NCBI RefSeq assembly: GCF_003664185.1
Contig: NZ_RCCS01000006.1
Location: forward strand, 62,001-126,000
Length of the DNA: 64,000 nt
Source of the DNA: Tenacibaculum discolor
Lineage (GTDB): Bacteria > Bacteroidota > Bacteroidia > Flavobacteriales > Flavobacteriaceae
Direction of reading: 5' to 3'
The notes under the pieces were generated by a model that saw nothing but the letters and a program-made list of their open reading frames with translations, made no database searches and was not told the DNA's origin. Positions 18,472 through 26,017 of the stretch are shown here, piece after piece. Position 1 is the first letter of the stretch. Every line of letters begins with the position of its first letter. The position numbers were made by a program, and so were the translations under genes.

Positions 18472-19002
18472 TTAACACCAGCCTTTTCTAATTAATAATT
18501 GTTCAATATGTGCATAATGATGGTTACAATGCCAAGCATAAATACCAATGTTTTCTTTTAAACTTACTTCTTCATTTCCATCTGGATGGATAAACGACTT
18601 GTTTAAGTCATCCTGAGTTAACCCTTTTAAGAAATAAATCCATTTGGCATGTAATGCTTTTAGAGTATCTAACGAAAGTTGAATAGGAGCAGTTTTAGAA
18701 TCAAATAATTCAGCCCAACGATCTTCAAAATAAGCCTTTATAACTGGTTTATCTTCAGTAAGAGCCCATTTAAAGCGAGTATAAGAATTATGATGACTAT
18801 CAGCACAGTGATGTATCACTTGCCTAATTGTCCAACCTTCTTCTCTGTATGGAGTATCTAATTGTTCTTCGGATAAATCAGAAACTAACTTGTTTAGTCT
18901 TTTTGGGAAGTCTTCTATGGTTTCAATCCATTTAGCAATATTTTCAGAAGAAATATTGTTTGGTATCTCAGGTTTACCAATAGGGTATTTTAGCTTTTCC
19001 AT
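18472..19002 (-). CDS. YfiT/BstA-type DinB-fold putative metal-dependent hydrolase
   Basis: The 176-residue protein is a four-helix-bundle DinB-superfamily member closest to Bacillus YfiT. The three metal-binding His positions are visible: VIHHCADSHHNS (about 63-73) and the C-terminal WHCNHHYAHIEQLL (about 157-170). The N-terminal YPIGKPEIP and the EEGWTIRQVIHH stretch are specific to this subgroup. Such proteins may be bacillithiol- or thiol-dependent transferases; the reaction is not proven. Its start codon shares one base with the stop of the TPR lipoprotein gene (TAATG), so translation is coupled. Confidence 0.8.
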   Translation of the reverse strand: MEKLKYPIGKPEIPNNISSENIAKWIETIEDFPKRLNKLVSDLSEEQLDTPYREEGWTIRQVIHHCADSHHNSYTRFKWALTEDKPVIKAYFEDRWAELFDSKTAPIQLSLDTLKALHAKWIYFLKGLTQDDLNKSFIHPDGNEEVSLKENIGIYAWHCNHHYAHIEQLLIRKGWC

Positions 19003-19688
19003 TATTCTTCATTTTTTGAAGTTAGTTTTTCTAAATTTCGTTTAGAACTACTATTTTCAGGATTGATAGCTAGTGCTTTTTTATAGTATTCAATAGCTTT
19101 TATAGTATCTTTCATTTTAGCATAAGCATCAGCAGTACTATCGTAGGTATTAGAACTATTAGGATACAATTCAATGTTGATTTTAAAAACATTAATTGCG
19201 TTTTCAAATTCATCTTTTCTAAGATATTGATATCCCAATCTGTTTAAGTTTCTTTCTCTAATTACAGGATTTAAGCTATCTTTTTCTTTAATAGCTTTAT
19301 AACCTTTTAAAGCAGCTTCAAAGTTACCTTCTGTTAAATATTCACTAGGTGTTCTTTCTCCTTTTTTTAGCTTCTTGAAAACATATTTTTCATCATCGTG
19401 TTCTCTTTTTTCAGCTAATTCTATTTTGTTTTCAGATGTATTAAAAATTAGTTTCTCATTCAATTCTCTAACGTAAAAAGAAGAATCGTTTACTTTTAAA
19501 GGCTCTAAATCTTGATTACGCCATTTTATAAGCAATTTATTATCTTCATTAAAAGTAACTTCTATAATTTCATCAGCATTAAAATAATAACGTCCAGCTG
19601 CTTTTTCTGTAAACTCAGGAGAGTTTGTTTTAGAAGAACAACTAGCAAATAATAGTATAAGTGAAAGAATTAAAAATTTAAATTTCAT
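19002..19688 (-). CDS. TPR-containing lipoprotein
   Basis: The start is taken at the ATG at 19688, which gives the lipoprotein signal MKFKFLILSLILLFASCSS (lipobox FASC); an in-frame upstream start would put 16 unsuited residues before it. The mature protein has a beta-rich middle (about 25-110) and at the end two to three tetratricopeptide repeats (INVFKINIELYPNSSNTYDS, AIEYYKKALAINPENSSSK). TPR units mediate protein contacts; no enzyme part is visible. It is joined to the DinB-fold gene by a one-base stop/start overlap. Confidence 0.75.
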   Translation of the reverse strand: MKFKFLILSLILLFASCSSKTNSPEFTEKAAGRYYFNADEIIEVTFNEDNKLLIKWRNQDLEPLKVNDSSFYVRELNEKLIFNTSENKIELAEKREHDDEKYVFKKLKKGERTPSEYLTEGNFEAALKGYKAIKEKDSLNPVIRERNLNRLGYQYLRKDEFENAINVFKINIELYPNSSNTYDSTADAYAKMKDTIKAIEYYKKALAINPENSSSKRNLEKLTSKNEE

Positions 19689-19776
19689 TTTTCTGGTTAG
19701 TTTTTGTTGAAGTAAGATATTAATAAGACGATTCAAAATAAAATAAGTTACAAATTAAGTTATTTATAGCTTTTGT

Positions 19777-19791
19777 TGGCATAAGAATTGA
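19777..19791 (+). promoter_or_regulatory. Candidate sigma-54-type promoter upstream of lon
   Basis: TGGCAT-N5-TTGA resembles the sigma-54 consensus TGGCAC-N5-TTGC, with the -24 GG at 19778-19779 and G at the -12 position, but A instead of C after it. It would give a 5' leader of about 115 bases before lon. One or two consensus mismatches make this tentative. Confidence 0.25.
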
Positions 19792-19919
19792 AATATAGAT
19801 AGTATGATAGATATTAGAGTGTTTGTATTCTTTTGTTTATCAGTGATTTATGATTTTAAAAAAGTGGTTTTATTTTAAGTGAAAAATTAAAAGTGCCACT
19901 ATGACAGAATAAATAAGAT

Positions 19920-22376
19920 ATGAGCAAATCAAAAATATTACATTTAGACAATTTGTCGCTTCAAGATGTTTTTAATGAAGATTCTGAGTTAATCCCATTA
20001 CTAACACCAGAAGATGAAGAGTTAATAAATAGAGAAAGTATTCCAGAAGAGTTACCAATTCTTCCATTACGTAATACAGTTTTATTTCCAGGAGTTGTAA
20101 TACCAATTACAGCAGGTAGAGATAAGTCTATTCAGTTAATTAAAGACGCTAACAAGGGAGATAAAGTTGTAGGAGTAGTAGCGCAAAAAGATAGTGAAGT
20201 AGAAGATCCAGGAATAGATGATATTTATCAAACAGGTGTGGTTGCACAAATATTACGTGTGTTAAAAATGCCTGATGGTAATACAACTGTGATAATTCAA
20301 GGTAAAAAGCGTTTTGAAATTGAAGAAATTACGCAAGAAGAACCTTATTTAAAAGCAAAGGTAAAAGAAGCTGTTGATGAACGAGAAATTGACGATCAAA
20401 AAGAGTTTGATGCAATTATCGATTCTATTAAAGACTTGGCATTAGAGGTTATTAAAGAAAACCCTATGTTACCTTCAGAAGCATCGTTTGCAATTAAAAA
20501 CATTCAGTCAAGTTCATTTTTGGTGAATTTTATTTCATCAAATATGGAGTTAAGCGTATCGCAAAAACAAGTATTGTTAGAGAAAGACAATTTAAAAGAG
20601 CGTGCGCTACTAACGTTAAAGAACTTAGATAAAGAGCTTCAAAAATTACAATTACGTAATGATATTCAATCTAAAACACGTTCTGATTTAGATAAGCAAC
20701 AACGTGAATATTACTTAAACCAACAGTTAAAAACTATTCAAGATGAGTTAGGTGGTGTTTCTCATGAGCAAGAGCTAGATGAAATGCGTGCTAAAGCAAA
20801 GTCAAAGAAATGGAATAAAGAGGTTGGAGAAACTTTTGAAAAAGAGTTAAACCGTTTAAGACGTATGAATCCTCAAATGGCCGAATATGGTGTTCAACGT
20901 AACTATTTAGAGTTAATGTTGGAGTTACCATGGGGAGAGTATTCAAAAGATAAATTTGATTTAAAAAGAGCTGAAAAAATCTTAGATAGAGATCATTTCG
21001 GATTAGAGAAAGTAAAAGAACGTATTATAGAACATTTGGCTGTTCTTAAGTTACGAGGCGATATGAAATCGCCTATTATCTGTTTATATGGACCTCCAGG
21101 AGTTGGTAAAACATCGCTTGGTAAATCGGTTGCTGAAGCACTAGGGCGTAAGTACGTACGTATGTCTTTAGGTGGTTTACGTGATGAAGCCGAAATTCGT
21201 GGACACCGTAAAACTTATATAGGAGCGATGCCAGGTCGTTTAATTCAAAATATTAAAAAGGCAGGGACTTCAAACCCAGTGTTTGTATTAGATGAAATTG
21301 ATAAGTTAAGTCAAAGTCATCAAGGAGATCCTTCTTCTGCTATGTTAGAAGTTTTAGATCCAGAGCAAAATACATCGTTTTATGATAATTATTTAGAAGT
21401 AGGCTACGACCTTTCTAAGGTATTATTTATTGCTACAGCTAATAATATTAATCAAATTCCGTGGGCATTGAGAGATCGTATGGAAATTATTAATGTTACA
21501 GGTTATACTATTGAAGAAAAAGTAGAAATAGCAAAAAAATACTTATTTCCTAAACAGTTAAAAGAGCACGGATTATCTAAAGAGCATTTAACGGTAGGTA
21601 AAAAGCAAATAGAGAAAATAGTAGAAGGATATACAAGAGAATCTGGAGTTCGTGGTTTAGAGAAACAAGTAGCAAAAGTAGTTCGCTTCGCTGCAAAGTC
21701 TATAGCAATGGAGGAGGAGTACAATGTTGTTTTAACGAATGAAGATATAGAAACTATTTTAGGACCTGCACGTTTAGAACGTGATAAATATGAAAGTAAT
21801 GATGTAGCAGGAGTAGTTACCGGATTGGCTTGGACAAGTGTTGGAGGAGATATTTTATTTATTGAATCTATTCTTTCTAAAGGAAAAGGTAACCTTTCAA
21901 TTACGGGTAACTTAGGTACGGTAATGAAAGAATCTTCAACAATTGCAATGAAGTATATTAAATCTAATGCGGAGGAGTTTGGAATAAACCCTGAAGTATT
22001 AGATAAGTATGATGTACACATTCACGTACCAGAAGGGGCAACTCCAAAAGATGGACCAAGTGCTGGTATTACTATGCTAACTTCTTTAGTATCTTTGTTT
22101 ACGCAACGTAAAGTGAAAAATAAATTAGCTATGACAGGTGAAATTACGTTACGTGGAAAAGTACTTCCAGTTGGCGGTATTAAAGAAAAAATATTGGCTG
22201 CAAAACGAGCAAACATCAAAGAAATTATTTTGTGTGCTGATAATAAAAAGGATATAGAAGAAATAAAAGAAAGTTATTTAAAAGGATTAACATTCCATTA
22301 TGTAACCGATATGAGTGAGGTAATTGATATTGCACTTACCAAGCAAAAAGTTAAGAATGCTAAGAAACTTGTATAG
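19920..22376 (+). CDS. lon: ATP-dependent Lon protease
   Basis: The 818-residue cytosolic AAA+ serine protease degrades misfolded and regulatory proteins. Domains: N-terminal substrate-binding Lon_N (about 40-235, [20 protein letters not shown]), coiled-coil (about 235-330), AAA+ module with Walker [14 protein letters not shown] (about 390-402) and Walker [10 protein letters not shown], and the protease domain with the Ser/Lys dyad, the catalytic serine in [12 protein letters not shown] and the Lys in [12 protein letters not shown]. Length is normal for Bacteroidota Lon. Transcribed alone; a terminator follows. Confidence 0.98.
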   Translation: MSKSKILHLDNLSLQDVFNEDSELIPLLTPEDEELINRESIPEELPILPLRNTVLFPGVVIPITAGRDKSIQLIKDANKGDKVVGVVAQKDSEVEDPGIDDIYQTGVVAQILRVLKMPDGNTTVIIQGKKRFEIEEITQEEPYLKAKVKEAVDEREIDDQKEFDAIIDSIKDLALEVIKENPMLPSEASFAIKNIQSSSFLVNFISSNMELSVSQKQVLLEKDNLKERALLTLKNLDKELQKLQLRNDIQSKTRSDLDKQQREYYLNQQLKTIQDELGGVSHEQELDEMRAKAKSKKWNKEVGETFEKELNRLRRMNPQMAEYGVQRNYLELMLELPWGEYSKDKFDLKRAEKILDRDHFGLEKVKERIIEHLAVLKLRGDMKSPIICLYGPPGVGKTSLGKSVAEALGRKYVRMSLGGLRDEAEIRGHRKTYIGAMPGRLIQNIKKAGTSNPVFVLDEIDKLSQSHQGDPSSAMLEVLDPEQNTSFYDNYLEVGYDLSKVLFIATANNINQIPWALRDRMEIINVTGYTIEEKVEIAKKYLFPKQLKEHGLSKEHLTVGKKQIEKIVEGYTRESGVRGLEKQVAKVVRFAAKSIAMEEEYNVVLTNEDIETILGPARLERDKYESNDVAGVVTGLAWTSVGGDILFIESILSKGKGNLSITGNLGTVMKESSTIAMKYIKSNAEEFGINPEVLDKYDVHIHVPEGATPKDGPSAGITMLTSLVSLFTQRKVKNKLAMTGEITLRGKVLPVGGIKEKILAAKRANIKEIILCADNKKDIEEIKESYLKGLTFHYVTDMSEVIDIALTKQKVKNAKKLV

Positions 22377-22384
22377 TTTATAAA

Positions 22385-22418
22385 AAAAAGCCACTTATTA
22401 AGATATAAGTGGCTTTTT
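22385..22418 (+). terminator. lon terminator (may also serve the opposing peptide genes)
   Basis: The stem aaaaagccacttat/ataagtggcttttt, flanked by A and T runs, starts 9 bases after the lon stop. The minus-strand peptide gene ends at 22439, so the same hairpin can terminate that transcript as well. Confidence 0.85.
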
Positions 22419-22438
22419 AATTTTAACAAGTTACTTGA

Positions 22439-22618
22439 TTATCTAGTAGCTATTTCATCACCTGGTTGAAAATAAGGTTGACACCAACAAGATACCATAG
22501 GAGGTGTACCTATACATGTATATACTGTATGATCAGGACATTGTAGTATTCCCCCATTAATTTCTCTTTGTTCTGATTTATTCAAAACGTTTCCTAATTT
22601 TGAAATTGAGTTTAACAT
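22439..22618 (-). CDS. Small Gly-Gly-leader, Cys-rich peptide precursor (copy 1)
   Basis: This short open frame encodes 59 residues. Residues 1-23 (MLNSISKLGNVLNKSEQREI then NGG) are a typical double-glycine leader as used for class II bacteriocins and natural-product precursors in Bacteroidota, which C39-type peptidase transporters cleave after GG. The core of about 36 residues starts ILQCPDHTVYTCIG and continues PPMVSCWCQPYFQPGDE, with four cysteines in the spacing CP...C...CWC. It is the most divergent of the three copies. No dedicated modification enzyme or transporter lies in the window. Function (antimicrobial, pheromone, toxin or signalling peptide) is unknown. Confidence 0.75.
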   Translation of the reverse strand: MLNSISKLGNVLNKSEQREINGGILQCPDHTVYTCIGTPPMVSCWCQPYFQPGDEIATR

Positions 22619-22645
22619 AATTAATAGATTTTAGTTATTAACTTT

Positions 22646-22816
22646 TTAATGATCAAAGTCTTCAAGAGGTTCTTCAGCATACTCAAACTCACACCAGCAA
22701 CCTAACCAGTTACATCTTAATACTTGACCTCTAGGGCAAGTTATTTGGCCTCCATTGATTTCTCTTTGTTTTGATTTGTTCAAAACGTTTCCTAAGTTTG
22801 CAATTGATTTTAACAT
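22646..22816 (-). CDS. Small Gly-Gly-leader, Cys-rich peptide precursor (copy 2)
   Basis: It encodes 56 residues. The leader (MLKSIANLGNVLNKSKQREI, NGG) is nearly the same as in the neighbours. The core QITCPRGQVLRCNWLGCWCE continues FEYAEEPLEDFDH: four Cys in the CP...C...CWC arrangement and an acidic tail. It is about 80 percent like copy 3 in the core and shares the EDFDH end. The start was chosen because it aligns with the other two leaders. The acidic tail is unusual for a membrane-active bacteriocin. Confidence 0.75.
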   Translation of the reverse strand: MLKSIANLGNVLNKSKQREINGGQITCPRGQVLRCNWLGCWCEFEYAEEPLEDFDH

Positions 22817-22842
22817 GATTGATTAGTTTTAGTTATTTGTTT

Positions 22843-23013
22843 TTAATGATCAAAATCTTCAAAAGGTTTTTCAGTATATTCTGGCTCACACCAGCATCTT
22901 ATCCAGTCACATTTTAAATAAGTTCCTCTAGGACATACAATTTGACCTCCATTAACTTCTCTTTGTTCTGATTTATTCAAAACGTTTCCTAAGCTTGAAA
23001 TTGATTTTAACAT
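22843..23013 (-). CDS. Small Gly-Gly-leader, Cys-rich peptide precursor (copy 3, promoter-proximal)
   Basis: It encodes 56 residues and is the first gene of the array in the transcription direction. Leader: MLKSISSLGNVLNKSEQREV, NGG. Core: QIVCPRGTYLKCDWIRCWCE then PEYTEKPFEDFDH. The CPRG, CWCE and EDFDH blocks are shared with copy 2 while the residues between vary, the pattern expected of a duplicated peptide under diversifying use. A promoter was sought upstream (23014-23294); no clear TAnnTTTG element was found. Confidence 0.75.
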   Translation of the reverse strand: MLKSISSLGNVLNKSEQREVNGGQIVCPRGTYLKCDWIRCWCEPEYTEKPFEDFDH

Positions 23014-23294
23014 GGTTAATTAATTTAATTTTCCTTACTCTATTATATGCTTTTCAGGTTCCGCATTTAAGAATTATGTATCACAAATATTGTGAGATTA
23101 GCAAAGGAAAAGAAGCATGTTAAGTGACTATTTAAGAAAAAAGCAGGTACTATTTAAAAAAAATAGCACTATAAAAAAGTGTTTAAGTGCTTGTTTATGA
23201 GTTGTTTGTTGTTTTGTTTTGGAGTGATGTATGTGTAAGTGAAAAAGAACTGATAAAAAAAATTAACTTTACCTAAACAGAAAAATTAAAACTT

Positions 23295-23507
23295 ATGAAA
23301 TGCTTATCTATTGAGTCGTTAATGAAGTATGAATTAACATCAGAAGAAAAATTTAAAATATTTGCAGGAGACCCAATTGCAAAACCAAACACAGAAGTAT
23401 TTGGTGGACCTGATACAGATGGAGAAGAAGATTGTTTACCTCCACCTCCTGGAGAGGATAGTAAAGATAAATGCTATGAGTACAAAGTTTTTAGTATTTA
23501 CAAATAA
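23295..23507 (+). CDS. Small peptide precursor-like protein, unrelated to the GG array
   Basis: The 70-residue product has a helical N-terminal half (LSIESLMKYELTSEEKFKIF) followed by AGDP and a short, proline- and acid-rich tail with two Cys (GEEDCLPPPPGEDSKDKC). The S/T-E-E-K-F-x-I-F-(A/G)G pattern looks like leader sequences of Bacteroidota natural-product precursors, so AG or GG may be a cleavage site, but I cannot name the family. It ends 8 bases before the convergent regulator gene. An imperfect -7 element (TAACTTTA) lies about 30 bases upstream of the ATG. Confidence 0.55.
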   Translation: MKCLSIESLMKYELTSEEKFKIFAGDPIAKPNTEVFGGPDTDGEEDCLPPPPGEDSKDKCYEYKVFSIYK

Positions 23508-23515
23508 TTATAACA

Positions 23516-25228
23516 TTATAACTCTTTATTAATTTTTTCTATAAATTGATAAGGAGTTATACCTATATGTTTTTTAAAAATTCGAGTAAAGGACTTAGAG
23601 TTCTTGTATCCAGCTATTTCTCCAATAGCTTGAGTTGTATAAGATCTCACTTTCTTGTCATTACTTAATACTCCAATAATATAATTAATTCGTAACTCAT
23701 TTGTATAATCATTAAAACTCATTTTTTTATAATCTTTAATGATTTTTGATAGGTAGGTAGTATTAGTGCCTATTTTTTTTGCCGCATTATACAGGTTAAA
23801 CTCTTCTTTTAAAAAGTATTTTTTCTCCTCTATTTTTAATAAACCATTAATAATTTGTTGATGTTGTTCATCTTTTATTTTTACGGTATTAGGTGATGAA
23901 AAAGATTTTTCATTTAAGTCTTCTTTTTTTGAGATTTTAGCTAATAATTCATCTAGTTTTTCATTAGCTTTTCTTTTCTCTTTAGAGTTTTTAACAACTA
24001 GGAAGCTAATAATCAATAGGGTGAGGATTAGTATTATAAAAATTGTTCTGTAATAAAAACTTTTGTTAGCAATGTATTCTTTTAATTCTTTTAACTCTTT
24101 TATTTTTTTATCAAGATCTATCTTGTAAGCTCCATTGATTTGCTGTTTTTTTCTTGAAGTAAGTTTATCATAATCAATAATAAAAGTGTTTAAATGATAT
24201 TTAGCAGAGTCTATTTTATTTTGCTTAGAGTGAATTTTAGAAAGATAATAATGAGTGTGTAAATAATTGTAATCTAGAATTGTGTCTTTTTTTATTTTTA
24301 AAACCTTTAGAAAGTTCTCTTTTGCTTTGTTTAGATTATTAGACATGTAATAATTATAGGCATTATTATAATAACCTTTATACAAGTATGACTGTGATTT
24401 ACTTTTTTCAAATAACTCTATGCTTTTTTCAAGGAAAGAACTGGCTTTAGAGTATTCTTCTTTTAAGGTATAAATAGTCCCCTTGCCATAATAAACTTTG
24501 CCAGTGTAATAGCTATTAAGATTAAACTCTTTTGTTTTTAGTATGGAATTATAGTAATGTAATGAAGAGTCTGCATATTGTTGTTTCTTTTTATCATTTT
24601 TATATAAGGTAGCATAAATAGCGGCAACATTAAACATTCTTTTATACTTACTACTATAGTACTTATTAGAAAGAGCTTCTTTATTTATTTCTATAAGTTC
24701 AAGAGTTTCTTTTGCTTTATTAAGAGCTTTGTCTAACTCTCCCATATCTTGATAAATGAGCGCTATATTACCTTTAATTTTAATAGTTCGCTCAATATCT
24801 TTAGCTAAAAAAGCGTAGTTTTCAGCTGCTATATAATTTTGTAAAGCAGATTTAATTAACTTTTTTCTTTTATCAGAATTACCTAATAATATATGGATAT
24901 CGAATAGTAAGGGAAAATTTTTATTGGTTTTGGCTATCTTGGGTAGATACTTATTTATACTATCTTTAAAAGGAATGTTTATAGGCTGTTTTTCTCTTAC
25001 TTTTAAATATTCTGTAGCAGCATATCCAAAAGTCTTGTAAGCAACATTATTACTTTGTAAAAGTTTGTTCATGTAATATAGAGAGCTATCAACACCAATT
25101 TCTCTATTCAAGTAGAACTTTTTTTTAAAATCTTTTAAATCACTCTCGCTATACTTCTTTGTTGTTTGAGAGAAAGAAACAAAACAAGTAAAAAATACTA
25201 AGAAGAGAAACGAAATTTGTTTTAACAT
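23516..25228 (-). CDS. TPR-sensor, single-membrane-span, AraC-type transcriptional regulator
   Basis: The 570-residue protein has a signal peptide (MLKQISFLFLVFFTCFVSFS), then about 350 residues of helical TPR-like repeats (periplasmic; YAFLAKDIERTIKIKGNIAL, GYYNNAYNYYMSNNLNKAKE), one transmembrane helix (about 391-412, IFIILILTLLIISFLVV), a short coiled-coil, and a cytoplasmic AraC HTH domain (about 465-565, NAAKKIGTNTTYLSKIIKDY, GYKNSKSFTRIFKKHIGITP). This inside-out layout lets a periplasmic signal reach DNA directly. It lies next to small peptide genes and may sense or regulate them (inference); it could also be an unrelated regulator. The gene is monocistronic. Confidence 0.8.
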   Translation of the reverse strand: MLKQISFLFLVFFTCFVSFSQTTKKYSESDLKDFKKKFYLNREIGVDSSLYYMNKLLQSNNVAYKTFGYAATEYLKVREKQPINIPFKDSINKYLPKIAKTNKNFPLLFDIHILLGNSDKRKKLIKSALQNYIAAENYAFLAKDIERTIKIKGNIALIYQDMGELDKALNKAKETLELIEINKEALSNKYYSSKYKRMFNVAAIYATLYKNDKKKQQYADSSLHYYNSILKTKEFNLNSYYTGKVYYGKGTIYTLKEEYSKASSFLEKSIELFEKSKSQSYLYKGYYNNAYNYYMSNNLNKAKENFLKVLKIKKDTILDYNYLHTHYYLSKIHSKQNKIDSAKYHLNTFIIDYDKLTSRKKQQINGAYKIDLDKKIKELKELKEYIANKSFYYRTIFIILILTLLIISFLVVKNSKEKRKANEKLDELLAKISKKEDLNEKSFSSPNTVKIKDEQHQQIINGLLKIEEKKYFLKEEFNLYNAAKKIGTNTTYLSKIIKDYKKMSFNDYTNELRINYIIGVLSNDKKVRSYTTQAIGEIAGYKNSKSFTRIFKKHIGITPYQFIEKINKEL

Positions 25229-25506
25229 GATTTATTGGAGGAGTTAAAGAATTAATAGGAACTGCAAAATAAAAAATATTTAAATATTTTGAGCTATTAA
25301 TCAGCAGCTTGTTTTGTTCTTTTTTAATGGTTTATAGAGTGTTATTAGTCTATATACAGATTACTTTAGTAAATAATGTCCAGATAAAAGAAAAGAACTT
25401 AGACGATAATTAAAAAGATAAAATACTTTTTATAGGTAAAAAACGTTGTTGTTTTAGTTATATTTAAAAACTTAAAAACAATATCAAATTTAAACCCTTG
25501 AATTTT

Positions 25507-25941
25507 ATGAAAAAACTACTTTTATTAACAGGTCTTTTATTCTCTGTAGCTTCGTATTCTCAAATTGAATTTATTGAAACTACTAAAACAGAAATAGTAG
25601 GAAAGATAGAGTATGTTTATTTAGAGAAAATAGGAAATGAAGCTTATAACTTTTATTATAAGAATATTAACGATCCTATTCACGAGTATGTTCATTTTTC
25701 TTTTAAAAACTTAGATAATGATGTAGAAAAACTACACCAAATAATCGTAAAAGGTTTTGAAGAAAACCCAAGAGATCCTTATAAAATTAAAGCAAACGGG
25801 GATGTAATTTGGTTAAAATATACAAAGGTTGACGGAGTTGTTATGTTACAAATTCAACAATATGTAAGCAGAGATCCAGATATTATGACAGTTTCTAAAT
25901 TACTTACTTATGAAGAAGTAAATAAGTTATTTAGTAAATAA
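25507..25941 (+). CDS. Secreted protein of unknown function
   Basis: The ATG at 25507 is preferred over a TTG nine bases upstream because it gives a clean signal peptide (MKKLLLLTGLLFSVASYSQ). The mature part of about 125 residues is a small alpha/beta protein (IEYVYLEKIGNEAYNFYYKN, KANGDVIWLKYTKVDGVVML, LQIQQYVSRDPD). No family recognised. It is a single gene closed by a terminator shared with the convergent M1 peptidase gene. Confidence 0.65.
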   Translation: MKKLLLLTGLLFSVASYSQIEFIETTKTEIVGKIEYVYLEKIGNEAYNFYYKNINDPIHEYVHFSFKNLDNDVEKLHQIIVKGFEENPRDPYKIKANGDVIWLKYTKVDGVVMLQIQQYVSRDPDIMTVSKLLTYEEVNKLFSK

Positions 25942-25962
25942 TAATAATTAAGATGATAAGTT

Positions 25963-25994
25963 AAAAAAAGCAGCCTTAAAGGCTGCTTTTTTTT
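25963..25994. terminator. Bidirectional terminator
   Basis: A 13-bp stem (aaaaaaagcagcc/ggctgcttttttt) with a 5-base loop lies between the convergent secreted-protein and M1 peptidase genes and has T runs in both directions. Confidence 0.88.
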
Positions 25995-26017
25995 ATGACT
26001 AGGTTTTTATAACCTTA

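Larger units (their letters stand above)
22439..23013 (-). repeat. Tandem array of three peptide-gene units (about 200 bp each)
   Basis: The start codons lie 197 and 198 bases apart (22618, 22816, 23013), and the leader-coding DNA with the downstream AATGATCAAA-like end region recurs in each unit. The array arose by tandem duplication. Confidence 0.8.

Noticed and set aside
21503..22021. Minus-strand frame inside lon
   Set aside because: Shadow of the protease domain, no start context and no recognisable product.
25321..25420. 28-codon frame in the intergenic region between the regulator and the secreted protein gene
   Set aside because: No leader-like, conserved or unusual features; AT-rich DNA gives such short frames by chance.
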